Source: Mesorhizobium australicum
GTDB lineage: Bacteria; Pseudomonadota; Alphaproteobacteria; Rhizobiales; Rhizobiaceae
Assembly: GCF_900177325.1 (NCBI RefSeq)
Contig: NZ_FXBL01000004.1
Location: 5,337,501 to 5,401,500 of the forward strand
Length of the DNA stretch: 64,000 nt
Direction: 5' to 3'
The position numbers were made by a program, and so were the translations under genes. The notes under the pieces were generated by a model. It saw only the letters and a list, made by a program, of their open reading frames with translations, was not told where the DNA came from and did not search any database. Of the stretch, positions 36,370 to 46,306 are shown in pieces; position 1 is the first letter of the stretch; every line of letters starts with the position of its first letter.

Positions 36370-37245
36370 ATGACGGCCGACCCGCAGTCGATACAATCCA
36401 TTCTCGAACTCGAGCAGCTGGAACACAATCTGTTTCGTGGTCGCAGCCCCGACACGTCCTGGCAACGCGTGTTCGGCGGCCAGGTGATCGCACAGGCCCT
36501 GGTCGCAGCGCAGCGCTGCGTCGAGAAGGAGCGCTACGTGCACTCCCTGCATTGCTATTTCATGCTGCCGGGCGATCCGTCGATCCCCATCATCTACCAG
36601 GTCGAGCGGCTGCGCGATGGCAGTTCCTTTGCCACCCGCCGCGTAACTGCTATCCAGCACGGTCAGGCGATCTTCTCGTTCGAAGCTTCCTTCCAGCTCG
36701 ACGAGGCAGGGCTGGATTTTCAGATGCCGACGCCGCCCGACGTGCCGGACCCCGACCAGTTGCTCAGTCAGCGCGAGATCATCGAGCGGTTCGGCGATCG
36801 GATACCGAGCGGCATCGCGCGTTTCTGGCGGCGCGAGCGGCCGATCGAACTCAGGCCTGTGGATCTGGAGCACTATACCAGCCGCGAGAAGCTCGACCCG
36901 CGCCAGAACATCTGGGTGCGCGTCAAGGAGGAGGTGGCTGACGACCGCCGCGTCCAGGCAGCGGTCCTCGCTTACCTGTCCGACATGACGCTGCTCGATA
37001 CGTCGACCTTCGCACACGGACGGATCCTGGCCGACCCGGACATCCAGGCCGCGAGCCTCGACCACGCGATGTGGTTCCACCGTCCGGACAGGCTCGACGA
37101 CTGGCTTCTCTATACTCAGGACAGTCCTTCGACCTCCGGCTCGCGCGGTTTCACCCGCGGCGCCCTCTATTCGCGCGACGGCACTTTGGTGGCCTCCGTT
37201 GCACAGGAGGGACTCATCCGCCTGCGAACCAAGCAGAAGCAGTAA
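36370..37245 (+). CDS. tesB: acyl-CoA thioesterase II
   Basis: 291 residues, double hot-dog fold. Typical motifs: LFRGRSPDTSWQRVFGGQVIAQAL, SLHCYFMLPGD, DGSSFATRRV near residue 85, and a late SLDHAMWFHRP with the catalytic Asp region (LAYLSDMTLLDT). It hydrolyses medium- and long-chain acyl-CoA. Divergent from the UbiH-like gene, 105 bp apart. Confidence 0.94.
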   Translation: MTADPQSIQSILELEQLEHNLFRGRSPDTSWQRVFGGQVIAQALVAAQRCVEKERYVHSLHCYFMLPGDPSIPIIYQVERLRDGSSFATRRVTAIQHGQAIFSFEASFQLDEAGLDFQMPTPPDVPDPDQLLSQREIIERFGDRIPSGIARFWRRERPIELRPVDLEHYTSREKLDPRQNIWVRVKEEVADDRRVQAAVLAYLSDMTLLDTSTFAHGRILADPDIQAASLDHAMWFHRPDRLDDWLLYTQDSPSTSGSRGFTRGALYSRDGTLVASVAQEGLIRLRTKQKQ

Positions 37246-37260
37246 GCATTTCTTAATATA

Positions 37261-37277
37261 TGCCTATTTTTTAGGCA
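37261..37277. repeat. palindrome TGCCTA-N5-TAGGCA
   Basis: A 6-bp inverted repeat around a T run, 16 bp after tesB. It may be a weak terminator or a protein site upstream of the glnK promoter; I cannot tell which. Confidence 0.35.
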
Positions 37278-37363
37278 GAGCCTGCTTGCACAAAAAGCGG
37301 GCAGCTTTGATGGCTGCGCGCATTGACAAGGATTTCATCGTTTTATGCGGCCTCCGCGCCAGT

Positions 37364-37379
37364 TGGCACGGACCTTGAA
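37364..37379 (+). promoter_or_regulatory. sigma-54 promoter of glnK-amtB
   Basis: TGGCACG-N4-TTGAA: the -24 GG and -12 region match the RpoN consensus TGGCACG-N4-TTGCA except C to A at -12. It is 86 bp upstream of the glnK ATG. This predicts NtrC-dependent expression under nitrogen limitation; no clear NtrC dyad is visible upstream. Confidence 0.75.
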
Positions 37380-37458
37380 TCCTCGTGCGTCAGTCTCCGC
37401 CGTCTTCGGGCGCCGGCGATGGACGAAAACGCGGGGGACCCGCACTAGTGAAGGGTGA

Positions 37459-37803
<345 letters not shown>

Positions 37804-37833
37804 GCCGCCAATCCCGATTTCATGGAGAGAAGC

Positions 37834-39228
37834 ATGACTATAATGCAACGAATTGCGCCGATGGCGCGCACGGCGGCGCTCGGAGCGCTCGCCCTGGGAG
37901 CGATGGGCACCCTCGCCGCCTTCGCACAGGAAACCGCGCCGGCGGCTGCCCCCGCGGCCGAGGCGGCCGCGCCCGTCATGGACAAGGGCGACACGGCGTG
38001 GATGCTCGTGTCCACCATCCTCGTCCTGTTCATGATCCTGCCGGGCCTCGCACTCTTCTACGGCGGCCTCGTGCGCGCCAAGAACATGCTGTCCGTGCTG
38101 ATGCAGTGCACCATGATCACCGCGGTGGTCATCATCGTCTGGGTCCTGTGGGGCTACTCCTTCTCCTTCGGCGGCGGCACCGGTGCCTTCTTCGGCGGTT
38201 TTGCCAAGGTCTTCCTCTCCGGCGTCACCGCCGACAGCACCGCGGCGACCTTCTCGGACGGCTTCGTGCTGCCTGAATATGTCTTCATCGCCTTCCAGAT
38301 GACCTTCGCCTGCATCACGCCGGCCCTGATCGTCGGCGCCTTCGCCGAGCGCATCAAGTTCCGCGCCGTGGTCCTGTTCGTCATCCTGTGGGTGACCTTC
38401 GTCTACTTCCCGATCGCCCACATGGTCTGGGATGCCAGCGGCCTGATCTTCACCGGCGCCCATGCCGGCGGTATCGCAGCCCTCGACTTCGCGGGCGGCA
38501 CGGTCGTGCACATCAATGCCGGCATCGCGGGCCTCGTCGGCTCGATCCTCGTCGGCAAGCGTCTGGGCTACGGCAAGGACAACATGGCTCCGCACTCGAT
38601 GACGCTGACCATGGTCGGCGCCTCGATCCTCTTCGTCGGCTGGTTCGGCTTCAACGCCGGCTCCAACCTCGAAGCCAATGGCGGCGCGGCGCTCGCGATG
38701 ATCAACACCTTCACGGCCACCGCCGGCGCGATCGTCGCCTGGGTGGTCATCGAAGGCCTGATGCGCGGCAAGGCTTCGATGCTCGGCGCGGCTTCGGGCG
38801 TCGTCGCCGGCCTCGTGGCGGTCACTCCGGCGGCCGGCCTGATCGGCCCCGTCGGCGCCATCTTCCTCGGCGCGATCGCCAGCGCGGTGTGCTACTACTT
38901 CGTGGCCGTCGTGAAGATCAAAATGGGCTATGACGACTCGCTCGACGTGTTCGGCATCCACGGCGTCGGCGGCATTGTCGGCGCTATCGGCACCGGCATC
39001 TTCACCTCCACCTCGCTGGGCGGCATCGGCTATGCCGATGGCGTCTCGATGGGCGGCCAGGTCTACTCGCAGATCATCGCGGTCCTGATCACCATCGTCT
39101 GGTGCGGCATCGGCTCGGCGATCCTCTACAAGATCGTCGACCTGATCGTCGGCCTGCGTCCGACCGTCGAGGCCGAGCAGCAGGGCCTCGACCTCACCTC
39201 GCACGGCGAAGTGGCCTACCACTCGTAA
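37834..39228 (+). CDS. amtB: ammonium transporter
   Basis: 464 residues with a signal peptide (MARTAALGALALGAMGTLAAFAQE region) and 11 membrane helices. LALFYGGLVRAKN, the pore His in HINAGIAG and DSLDVFGIHGVGG are AmtB marks. ATG at 37834 has GGAGAG 5 nt upstream. Forms a trimer regulated by GlnK. Confidence 0.97.
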   Translation: MTIMQRIAPMARTAALGALALGAMGTLAAFAQETAPAAAPAAEAAAPVMDKGDTAWMLVSTILVLFMILPGLALFYGGLVRAKNMLSVLMQCTMITAVVIIVWVLWGYSFSFGGGTGAFFGGFAKVFLSGVTADSTAATFSDGFVLPEYVFIAFQMTFACITPALIVGAFAERIKFRAVVLFVILWVTFVYFPIAHMVWDASGLIFTGAHAGGIAALDFAGGTVVHINAGIAGLVGSILVGKRLGYGKDNMAPHSMTLTMVGASILFVGWFGFNAGSNLEANGGAALAMINTFTATAGAIVAWVVIEGLMRGKASMLGAASGVVAGLVAVTPAAGLIGPVGAIFLGAIASAVCYYFVAVVKIKMGYDDSLDVFGIHGVGGIVGAIGTGIFTSTSLGGIGYADGVSMGGQVYSQIIAVLITIVWCGIGSAILYKIVDLIVGLRPTVEAEQQGLDLTSHGEVAYHS

Positions 39229-39300
39229 GTCGAGACATCCCGGCGCGGCATCGCCCGCGCCGGCGTCCTCCCGGACGATGGCCTCGGCCATCGCAACTCA

Positions 39301-39325
39301 AGCCCGGCTCCGGCCGGGCTTTTTC
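39301..39325 (+). terminator. rho-independent terminator of glnK-amtB
   Basis: A perfect 8-bp stem (39301-39308 with 39313-39320), 4-nt loop and a T run, 72 bp after amtB. Confidence 0.9.
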
Positions 39326-39510
39326 TCGTGTGTGCTTCAACTCATGTTGCCGATGCTTTGCTTACCTTGCGTAAGGTTTGTGATTGCTACATAGTCCATT
39401 CGACAGTCATCGAACCTGGTGGCGCATCGCTGGCGTCTTTTCAGCCAACCGGACGGTGCTTTCCTGACCCCGCGGCAGAGCGGAGATTGTCACTCCTGTC
39501 GGAGAAGACC

Positions 39511-40563
39511 ATGAGACTATTCGCAACTATCGCTTTTGCCGTTGGAGCCTTCTCCGCGGTTGTCTCCTCTCACGCACAGACCACGTCTCCGAGCCCGCCA
39601 TCCGCTCTCGGCACCGCTCAACGTGCCACAATCGCCCGCGACCTCGTGGCCAGGTGGCGCGACGAGGTGGCGAAAACCCCGAAAGGCAATGTTGCGTCCT
39701 GGTCGTCGAAGCTCTCCAAATTCATCGCCATCGCGGATGAATCCAATGTGATGCGGGCCACCACGATGTCGACGCTTGATGGCATGCACGCTGCACTCAA
39801 CGGCTACGTTCCGGACAGCCCACTGCAGCCGCCACCGACCATAGGCAACTCGTCAGTGGCACCGCAGGTGATTGGCTCCACTACGGCCGACGTTTCCTAC
39901 ACGCCGCTCCCGTGGGGTCGCTGCCGGGTTGCGAATTCTCTCCAGAACAGCACACCGACGATCGCCAACACCGTGCGCGAAATCGATGTGGAAGATATCA
40001 GCTCCTATGCTGGCCTTGGCGGCAACGGCACCTATGCGCATGGCGACGGCTCGACCAATTGCGGTATTCCGAGCTTCGTCGCCGCCTTCTCGGTGCGGGT
40101 GAGCGTCGTCAGTCCCGCCGGAACGGGCACGATGCGCATCTTCGAGAACGGGACCCCGTTCCAGAGCGGCAATTCCCTGTTCTACACCGCCGGAATCAGC
40201 TCGGGCGGCGATATGATCGTGAAGTCGTGCCGCACCTGCACCAACGAGATATCGATCCAGTCCACAACGGCCGTCAATTACATCGTCGACGTGCTCGGCT
40301 ACTTCGCGCCGCCACAGGCAACCGCGCTCCAGTGCTTGGATACGAATACCGTGTCGACTGTCGTCCAGCCCGGGACGACAGGCTATGTCGCGCTCTCGGC
40401 TTGTACTTCGGGATACACCGAGGTGAACACGAAATGCATCGCGACGACGAGCGGCGGCGATCTGATGCAGCAGGGTGGCGGATACTGCGTCGTGCGCAAC
40501 AATGGACCATATCCCCTCTCCCTGGGAGGAAACCGTGTGTGTTGCCGCGTGCCCGGCCGATAA
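39511..40563 (+). CDS. secreted protein of unknown function
   Basis: 350 residues. The signal peptide (RLFATIAFAVGAFSAVVSSHA) is clear and GGAGAAG stands 3 nt upstream of the ATG. An N-terminal helical part (about 25-95) is followed by PLPWGRCRVANS, a Gly/Ser/Thr/Asn-rich beta region ending in VNYIVDVLGYF, and a C-terminal Cys-rich part with eight or so Cys, including a final NRVCCRVPGR. The DVLGYF beta motif resembles repeats in bacterial surface proteins. I do not recognise a family. Its codon use is less GC-biased than its neighbours, which may mean acquisition. Confidence 0.75.
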   Translation: MRLFATIAFAVGAFSAVVSSHAQTTSPSPPSALGTAQRATIARDLVARWRDEVAKTPKGNVASWSSKLSKFIAIADESNVMRATTMSTLDGMHAALNGYVPDSPLQPPPTIGNSSVAPQVIGSTTADVSYTPLPWGRCRVANSLQNSTPTIANTVREIDVEDISSYAGLGGNGTYAHGDGSTNCGIPSFVAAFSVRVSVVSPAGTGTMRIFENGTPFQSGNSLFYTAGISSGGDMIVKSCRTCTNEISIQSTTAVNYIVDVLGYFAPPQATALQCLDTNTVSTVVQPGTTGYVALSACTSGYTEVNTKCIATTSGGDLMQQGGGYCVVRNNGPYPLSLGGNRVCCRVPGR

Positions 40564-40612
40564 TCTCCCCGGGTGAGAAGCACGCCCTTGGTCCCCAACG
40601 TGGGGCGCATGG

Positions 40613-40628
40613 TTAATGGCCCCTTAAC
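40613..40628 (+). promoter_or_regulatory. CtrA-binding site upstream of ftsK
   Basis: TTAA-N7-TTAAC, an exact match to the full CtrA consensus, 78 bp upstream of the ftsK start. CtrA is the cell-cycle master regulator of alphaproteobacteria and controls division genes. Confidence 0.75.
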
Positions 40629-40705
40629 CTCCCGTCGATAGGTTCGTCCACGTTGCGCGCCGTCTTATTCCGGTGCGCATTCGCGTGATCAAGACGGGGT
40701 TATCC

Positions 40706-43297
40706 ATGCGCTCCAGCAGCCCGACCAGTTCCGCCCTGATGGACAGTGGCGCAGGCCTAGCGGCCTTTGCACGCCGGCAGGCGGAGCGACTGGGAGGCCT
40801 CGCCCTCATCCTCCTGTCCGCCGCCGGCGTCGGCGCGCTGGCGACCTGGAACGTGCAGGACCCGTCCTTCAGCCACGCCACCGACAACCCGGTCACCAAT
40901 GCGCTCGGCTATCCGGGCGCGGTCTATTCCGACATCGCCATGCAATTCTTCGGCCTCGGCGCGCTCATCACGCTGCTGCCGCTGCTCGCCTGGGGCATCC
41001 TCCTCCTCTGCGCCCGTGGCATCGACCGCTTGCCGAAGCGCGCACCGGCATGGCTTGGCGCGTCAATCCTGACGGCGGGCATCACCGGCTGCATCGAGCC
41101 ACCCGCGAGCTGGCCGCTGCCCTCCGGCCTTGGCGGCGTCTTCGGCGACGTGGTGCTCAAGCTGCCCTCGCTGGCGCTCGGCGGCTATCCGACCGGCATC
41201 GCGGCGATGCTGATCGCCGTCGTGCTCGCCGGCCCTGCGCTCTGGCTGCTCGCCTTCGCCTCCGGTATCACCGGCAGGCAGGCCGTCTCACAGGACCGCC
41301 CGGCGTCGTCGCGCAAGGCGGCCGAAGAGGACGACGAGCTCTATGCCGAGGACGAGGACGACGAGCAGAGCGGCGGGATGCTGGCGCTCGGCGCCATCGC
41401 TCACTGGTGGCTCTCCGGCCGCGCCTGGGTCCGCCGCCACTTCGGCCGCGCGTTGGAAGCGCGGCGGGCCGAACCGGCCGTAACCGCGCGCCGCGAGGCG
41501 CTGCCCGTCCGCTCCTCGCAGCGCATCGAACCCGGTTTCGACGCGCAGCCGGCCGCGCCGGCACATTTCGAGGCGGAGGAGGAGTTCGCGGAACACTACG
41601 ACGAGGCGGAGTTCGCCGAGCCCGAGGAGATCGCCGCCCCGGTCGCGCGCCAGGCGCCGGCCACCCGCCCGGGTGCGGTACGCGTCGAAGCGCCCGCGGC
41701 CAGACCTGTTCAGGGTACCCGCGCCAAACGCGAGGCACAGCCGTCCATGCTGTCCAGCGACGGCTACGAGATGCCACCAATCCATTTCCTCGCCGAGCCG
41801 AAGAACGTCGCGAAGGATCCCGCGCTCTCCAAGGACGCGCTGGAGCAGAACGCCCGCCTGCTCGAAGGCGTGCTGGAAGACTTCGGCGTCAAGGGCGAGA
41901 TCATCCACGTCCGCCCCGGCCCGGTCGTCACGCTCTACGAGCTTGAGCCCGCGCCCGGCATCAAGTCGAGCCGCGTCATCGGTCTCGCCGACGACATCGC
42001 CCGCTCGATGAGCGCGATCGCCTGCCGCGTCGCCGTCGTCCCAGGCCGCAACGCCATCGGCATCGAGCTGCCCAACGCCAAGCGCGAGACCGTCTACCTG
42101 CGCGAGATCCTCGCCAGCCGCGACTTCGAGCAGTCGAAGCACAAGCTGGCGCTGGCGCTCGGCAAGACGATCAACGGCGAGGCCGTCACCGTCGATATCG
42201 CCAAGATGCCGCATGTGCTCGTCGCCGGCACCACCGGCTCGGGCAAGTCGGTCGCCATCAATACGATGATCCTGTCGCTGGTCTACCGCATGACGCCCGA
42301 CCAGTGCCGCCTGATCATGGTCGACCCCAAGATGGTCGAGCTGTCGGTCTATGACGGCATCCCGCATCTGCTGACGCCCGTCGTCACCGAGCCGAAGAAG
42401 GCCGTCGTGGCGCTGAAGTGGACCGTTCGGGAGATGGAGGACCGCTATCGCAAGATGGCGAAGCTCGGCGTCCGCAACCAGGAGGGCTTCAACCTCCGCG
42501 TCGCCGAAGCCCAGGCCAAGGGCGAGACGCTCAAGCGCACGGTGCAGACCGGCTTCGACCGCCAGACCGGCGAAGCGATCTACGAGACGGAGGAGCTCGA
42601 TCTCGAGCCGATGCCGTTCATCGTCGTCATCATCGACGAGGTGGCAGACCTGATGATGGTCGCCGGCAAGGACATCGAAGGCGCGGTGCAGCGCCTCGGC
42701 CAGATGGCGCGCGCCGCCGGTATCCACGTCATCATGGCCACCCAGCGCCCGTCGGTCGACGTCATCACCGGCACGATCAAGGCGAACTTCCCCACCCGTA
42801 TGTCCTTCCAGGTCACATCCAAGATCGACAGCCGCACTATCCTGGGCGAGCAGGGCGCCGAACAGCTGCTCGGCATGGGCGACATGCTCTACATGGCCGG
42901 CGGCGGCCGCATCCAGCGTGTCCACGGCCCCTTCGTCTCCGACGGCGAGGTCGAGAAGGTCGTCAGCCATCTCAAGCTGCAGGGCGTGCCGCAGTATCTC
43001 GACGCCATCACCGAGGACGACGGCGACGACGACGAGGATGGCGGCGGCCGGAACGGATCGGCGGGCGGCGGCGTTTCCGGCGTGTTCGAGGAATCCGAGG
43101 ATCCCTACGACCAGGCCGTGGCCGTGGTGCTGCAGGACGGGAAGGTCTCCACCAGCTACATCCAGCGCCGGCTTGGCATCGGTTACAATCGCGCCGCCTC
43201 GATCATCGAGAAGATGGAGAAGGAAGGCATCGTCGGTCCCGCCAACCATGCCGGCAAGCGCGAGATCCTGGTGCCGACCGAAAAGGACAAGATGTGA
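40706..43297 (+). CDS. ftsK: DNA translocase FtsK
   Basis: 863 residues. N-terminal membrane part with four helices (about 30-200), an Ala/Glu/Arg-rich linker, then the motor: Walker [31 protein letters not shown], Walker [15 protein letters not shown], and the C-terminal gamma winged helix ([22 protein letters not shown]) that reads KOPS. It moves chromosome dimers to dif and acts at the division septum. A CtrA box is in front. Start at 40706 (MRSSSPT); earlier ATG possible. Confidence 0.96.
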   Translation: MRSSSPTSSALMDSGAGLAAFARRQAERLGGLALILLSAAGVGALATWNVQDPSFSHATDNPVTNALGYPGAVYSDIAMQFFGLGALITLLPLLAWGILLLCARGIDRLPKRAPAWLGASILTAGITGCIEPPASWPLPSGLGGVFGDVVLKLPSLALGGYPTGIAAMLIAVVLAGPALWLLAFASGITGRQAVSQDRPASSRKAAEEDDELYAEDEDDEQSGGMLALGAIAHWWLSGRAWVRRHFGRALEARRAEPAVTARREALPVRSSQRIEPGFDAQPAAPAHFEAEEEFAEHYDEAEFAEPEEIAAPVARQAPATRPGAVRVEAPAARPVQGTRAKREAQPSMLSSDGYEMPPIHFLAEPKNVAKDPALSKDALEQNARLLEGVLEDFGVKGEIIHVRPGPVVTLYELEPAPGIKSSRVIGLADDIARSMSAIACRVAVVPGRNAIGIELPNAKRETVYLREILASRDFEQSKHKLALALGKTINGEAVTVDIAKMPHVLVAGTTGSGKSVAINTMILSLVYRMTPDQCRLIMVDPKMVELSVYDGIPHLLTPVVTEPKKAVVALKWTVREMEDRYRKMAKLGVRNQEGFNLRVAEAQAKGETLKRTVQTGFDRQTGEAIYETEELDLEPMPFIVVIIDEVADLMMVAGKDIEGAVQRLGQMARAAGIHVIMATQRPSVDVITGTIKANFPTRMSFQVTSKIDSRTILGEQGAEQLLGMGDMLYMAGGGRIQRVHGPFVSDGEVEKVVSHLKLQGVPQYLDAITEDDGDDDEDGGGRNGSAGGGVSGVFEESEDPYDQAVAVVLQDGKVSTSYIQRRLGIGYNRAASIIEKMEKEGIVGPANHAGKREILVPTEKDKM

Positions 43298-43396
43298 TCG
43301 CGGCGTGAGCGACCGCTTGCAGGCTGCCGCAGTCGCGCCCAACTAAAGCCCAACTGGAATCCTAACCGCACTGACGAACGACAGGAGACGGAAGAG

Positions 43397-44098
43397 ATGA
43401 ACACCGCACCCAATCAGGCCCTCGCTCTCGCGCAGCGCGCGGCAAGGCAAGTGGTCCGCCTCGGTGCCGTCCTCTCGATCGCCGGCCTCGTGGCAGGTCT
43501 GGCGGGAACCGTGCATGCGCCGATGGCTCCGGTCGCGAACGCATATGCCGCCTCGGAGGCCGCCCAGAAGATCGCCGACCATTTCTCGGGCATCAAGACC
43601 ATGGCTGGCGAGTTCGTCCAGTTCGGCCCGCGCGGCGAGAAGACCGGCGGCAAGTTCTTCATCCAGCGCCCGGGCAAGATCCGCTTCAACTACGAAGCGC
43701 CGTCCGCCTACCGCGTCGTCGCCGACGGCAAGTCGGTCGTGATCAGCAACACCAAGCTCAAGACCGCCGACCTCTACCCGCTGTCCAAGACCCCGCTGAA
43801 GCTGCTGCTCGACGAGCGGATCGACCTCTCCGGCAGCCGCGTGCAGAAGGTCACCGAGGATCCGGACCTCACCACCATCGTGCTCGCCGACAAGTCGGTC
43901 TTCGGCAATTCCCGCATCACCATGATGTTCGATCCGAAGAGCAGCGACCTGCGCCAGTGGACCATTACCGACGCCCAGGGCAAGGACACCACGGTGATGA
44001 TCTTCAACGTGCAGTCCGGCATCAAGCTCGATCCGAAGTTCTTCGAGATCGACTATCGCGACGTGTCCGACAAGAACCAGGCGATGGGCCAGCGCTGA
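43397..44098 (+). CDS. lolA: outer-membrane lipoprotein carrier LolA
   Basis: 233 residues with a long signal peptide (to about residue 50). HFSGIKTMAGEFVQFGPRGEKTGGKFFIQRPGKIRFNYE is the LolA-fold start. It shuttles lipoproteins from LolCDE across the periplasm. It follows ftsK, as in many alphaproteobacteria; GGAAGAG precedes the ATG. Confidence 0.93.
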   Translation: MNTAPNQALALAQRAARQVVRLGAVLSIAGLVAGLAGTVHAPMAPVANAYAASEAAQKIADHFSGIKTMAGEFVQFGPRGEKTGGKFFIQRPGKIRFNYEAPSAYRVVADGKSVVISNTKLKTADLYPLSKTPLKLLLDERIDLSGSRVQKVTEDPDLTTIVLADKSVFGNSRITMMFDPKSSDLRQWTITDAQGKDTTVMIFNVQSGIKLDPKFFEIDYRDVSDKNQAMGQR

Positions 44099-44189
44099 GG
44101 TCCGCGGCTTTCCGTTGGAAAGGCGCATCCTTTTCTTGTCTTGAGCCGTTCCGGCTGGCAGGTTCCGCGCGATTTTGCCGGAATCCGCC

Positions 44190-44993
44190 ATGACGTTTTC
44201 GCTCGCCACCTGGAACATCAACTCCGTTCGCCTGCGCCTGCCGCTGGTGACGGAGCTCCTGCGCCGCTATGCGCCCGACATCCTGTGCCTGCAGGAGATC
44301 AAGTGTCCGGACGAGTTCTTCCCCTACCAGGCCTTTCATGACGCCGGATATGCGCATGTCGCGATCAGCGGGCAGAAGGGCTATCACGGCGTCGCCACCA
44401 TCTCGCGCGTGCCGATCGAGCTGGTCGAGCGCCGCGACTTCTGCGCCAAGGGCGATTGCCGCCACCTCTCGACGATCTTCCAGGCCGGCGGGCTGAACGT
44501 CCTGCTGCACAATTTCTATGTGCCGGCCGGCGGCGATGAGCCCGATCCGGAGATCAACCCGAAATTCCGCCACAAGCTCGACTTCATCGAAGAGATGCGG
44601 CTGGTCACGGCCGAACAAAGCGAGGCCTCGGCGTCGATCCTCGTCGGCGACCTCAACATCGCGCCGCTCGAAGCCGACGTCTGGTCGCACAAGCAGCTGC
44701 TCAAGATCGTCAGCCACACGCCCGTCGAGACCACCGGCCTGGAATCGATGCGCACCGGCGGCGGCTGGGTCGACCTGATGCGCCAGGCCATTCCCGAGCC
44801 GGAGAAGATCTACACTTGGTGGAGCTACCGCGCCGCAGACTGGGAAGCCTCCGACCGCGGCCGCCGGCTCGACCACATCTGGTCCTCCGCCAACCTCTCG
44901 CCGAAGCTCAAGGGTATCGAGGTCCTGCGCCACGCCCGCGGCTGGGACCGCCCCTCCGACCATGTGCCGGTGATCGCGACCTTCGAGATGTGA
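44190..44993 (+). CDS. xthA: exodeoxyribonuclease III
   Basis: 267 residues, Mg-dependent AP endonuclease/3'-exonuclease. Motifs: ATWNINSVRLR, LQEIKCPD (catalytic Glu), LHNFYVPAGGDE, VGDLNIAP, and the C-terminal Asp-His in RRLDHIW and SDHVPV. ATG at 44190 chosen over a TTG 15 nt upstream. Works in base-excision repair. Confidence 0.94.
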   Translation: MTFSLATWNINSVRLRLPLVTELLRRYAPDILCLQEIKCPDEFFPYQAFHDAGYAHVAISGQKGYHGVATISRVPIELVERRDFCAKGDCRHLSTIFQAGGLNVLLHNFYVPAGGDEPDPEINPKFRHKLDFIEEMRLVTAEQSEASASILVGDLNIAPLEADVWSHKQLLKIVSHTPVETTGLESMRTGGGWVDLMRQAIPEPEKIYTWWSYRAADWEASDRGRRLDHIWSSANLSPKLKGIEVLRHARGWDRPSDHVPVIATFEM

Positions 44994-45005
44994 GGCCGCC
45001 GAGGC

Positions 45006-45638
45006 TCAGAGGAAGGTGTGCGGGATCGGCGTCCAGCTTCCATCCGTCTGCGTGAATTGCGGGATATGGGCGAGACTGCGGATCAGCCTCGCATCCTCGC
45101 CGAGCTTCTCCTGCCAGTCGCGGGCCTCGGTGAGGATGACGCCCACGCCCACCACGTTGCCGCCGGCCGCCCGCACGAGGTCGATCGACCCCTTGAGGCT
45201 TGATCCCGAGGCGACGACGTCGTCGACCACCACCACGCGCCTGCCTGCGAGCAGCGGCAACGAACGGCGGTCGAGCAGCAGCCGCTGCTCGCCCTTCGAC
45301 GTGATCGAAGCGATCGTCTGGCTCAGCGCGTCGGCGAGGTGCAGCTTCGGCGACTTCTGCAGGACGACATAGTCGTCCAGCCCCAGCGCGCGGGTGACTT
45401 CGATCGCGACGGGGATGCCGAGCGTCGCGGCGCCGACGACGATCTCCGGTTCGAGCGGCGCGAGCTTCTCGGCAAGCCTCGCCCCCACATGGGCGCCGAA
45501 GCGCACGCCGAGGTCGATCACCATCATCAGCGAGATGGCGAAGTCCGGCTTGATCGCAACGATCGGCAGCTCGACCGTCAGACCGGCGACGTCGACGCTC
45601 CAGCTCTGGTCGGTGACGGGGGAGAGTGCGTTGGTCAT
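45006..45638 (-). CDS. phosphoribosyltransferase (type I, purine-like)
   Basis: 210 residues. The PRPP-binding loop VVVVDDVVASGSSL (about 140-153) defines a type I phosphoribosyltransferase; the N-terminal flexible hood resembles adenine or xanthine PRTases but the exact base is uncertain. It is the last gene of an ECF transporter operon: its ATG overlaps the EcfT stop by 4 bp. This suggests that the imported compound is a nucleobase trapped as a nucleotide. Confidence 0.85.
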   Translation of the reverse strand: MTNALSPVTDQSWSVDVAGLTVELPIVAIKPDFAISLMMVIDLGVRFGAHVGARLAEKLAPLEPEIVVGAATLGIPVAIEVTRALGLDDYVVLQKSPKLHLADALSQTIASITSKGEQRLLLDRRSLPLLAGRRVVVVDDVVASGSSLKGSIDLVRAAGGNVVGVGVILTEARDWQEKLGEDARLIRSLAHIPQFTQTDGSWTPIPHTFL

Positions 45639-46306
45639 GTTTGTCCGGTCCTGGGAAGACGATGGTCGACGAGAAGCCCAACCTCGCGCCACGTGGTGCG
45701 CTTGCGCGACAGGTCGAAGCCGTAGATCGACAGCGACAGCGAGATCGCATGCGCGAGCCGCACCGCCTCGATGAGCAGCGGCACGCCGCGCGCCAGCGCA
45801 AAGCGAAGTCGCATCACGAAGGATACGTCGTCGATCTCCATGCCCCTGGCACGCTGGGCGTTGGCGATGCGCTCGAAATCGTTGCGCAGCATCGGGATGA
45901 TGCCGAAGGTCAGCGACAGGACGAGCGTCGCGATGGGCGGCAGGCGGGCCGCGCTCGACGCCGCGAGGATCGAACCTGGCGTGCTGGTTTCCATCACGAA
46001 GAAGAATACCGCCGTCGTGGTCACCAGCCGCGCCGCCATCGACAGCGACGTCCCCAGCGCATCCGTCAGGCTCTCGCCCTGGATCGTCAGGTTGACGATC
46101 CAGCTCGCCATCACCAGCAGCACCAGCAGCGACGCGCCCTTCAGGTAGGCGCGGAGGCCAGGGACCCGGAACACCGCCAGCAGGGCGATCGTGACCAGGG
46201 CCAGCGGCAGCGAGCTGCGCCAGTCGGGCAGAAACCAGGCGACGGCCATGATCGCGAACGCGGCCGCCAGCTTGACGAAGAAATTGACATCGTGGACGCG
46301 GCTCAT
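45635..46306 (-). CDS. ecfT: energy-coupling factor transporter membrane protein EcfT
   Basis: 223 residues with about five membrane helices. The coupling helices carry the Ala-Arg-Gly motif in NAQRARGME (near 140) and SLSIYGFDLSR (near 185). It connects the S-component to the ATPases. It overlaps both neighbours by 4 bp, so the operon is tightly coupled. Confidence 0.88.
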   Translation of the reverse strand: MSRVHDVNFFVKLAAAFAIMAVAWFLPDWRSSLPLALVTIALLAVFRVPGLRAYLKGASLLVLLVMASWIVNLTIQGESLTDALGTSLSMAARLVTTTAVFFFVMETSTPGSILAASSAARLPPIATLVLSLTFGIIPMLRNDFERIANAQRARGMEIDDVSFVMRLRFALARGVPLLIEAVRLAHAISLSLSIYGFDLSRKRTTWREVGLLVDHRLPRTGQT

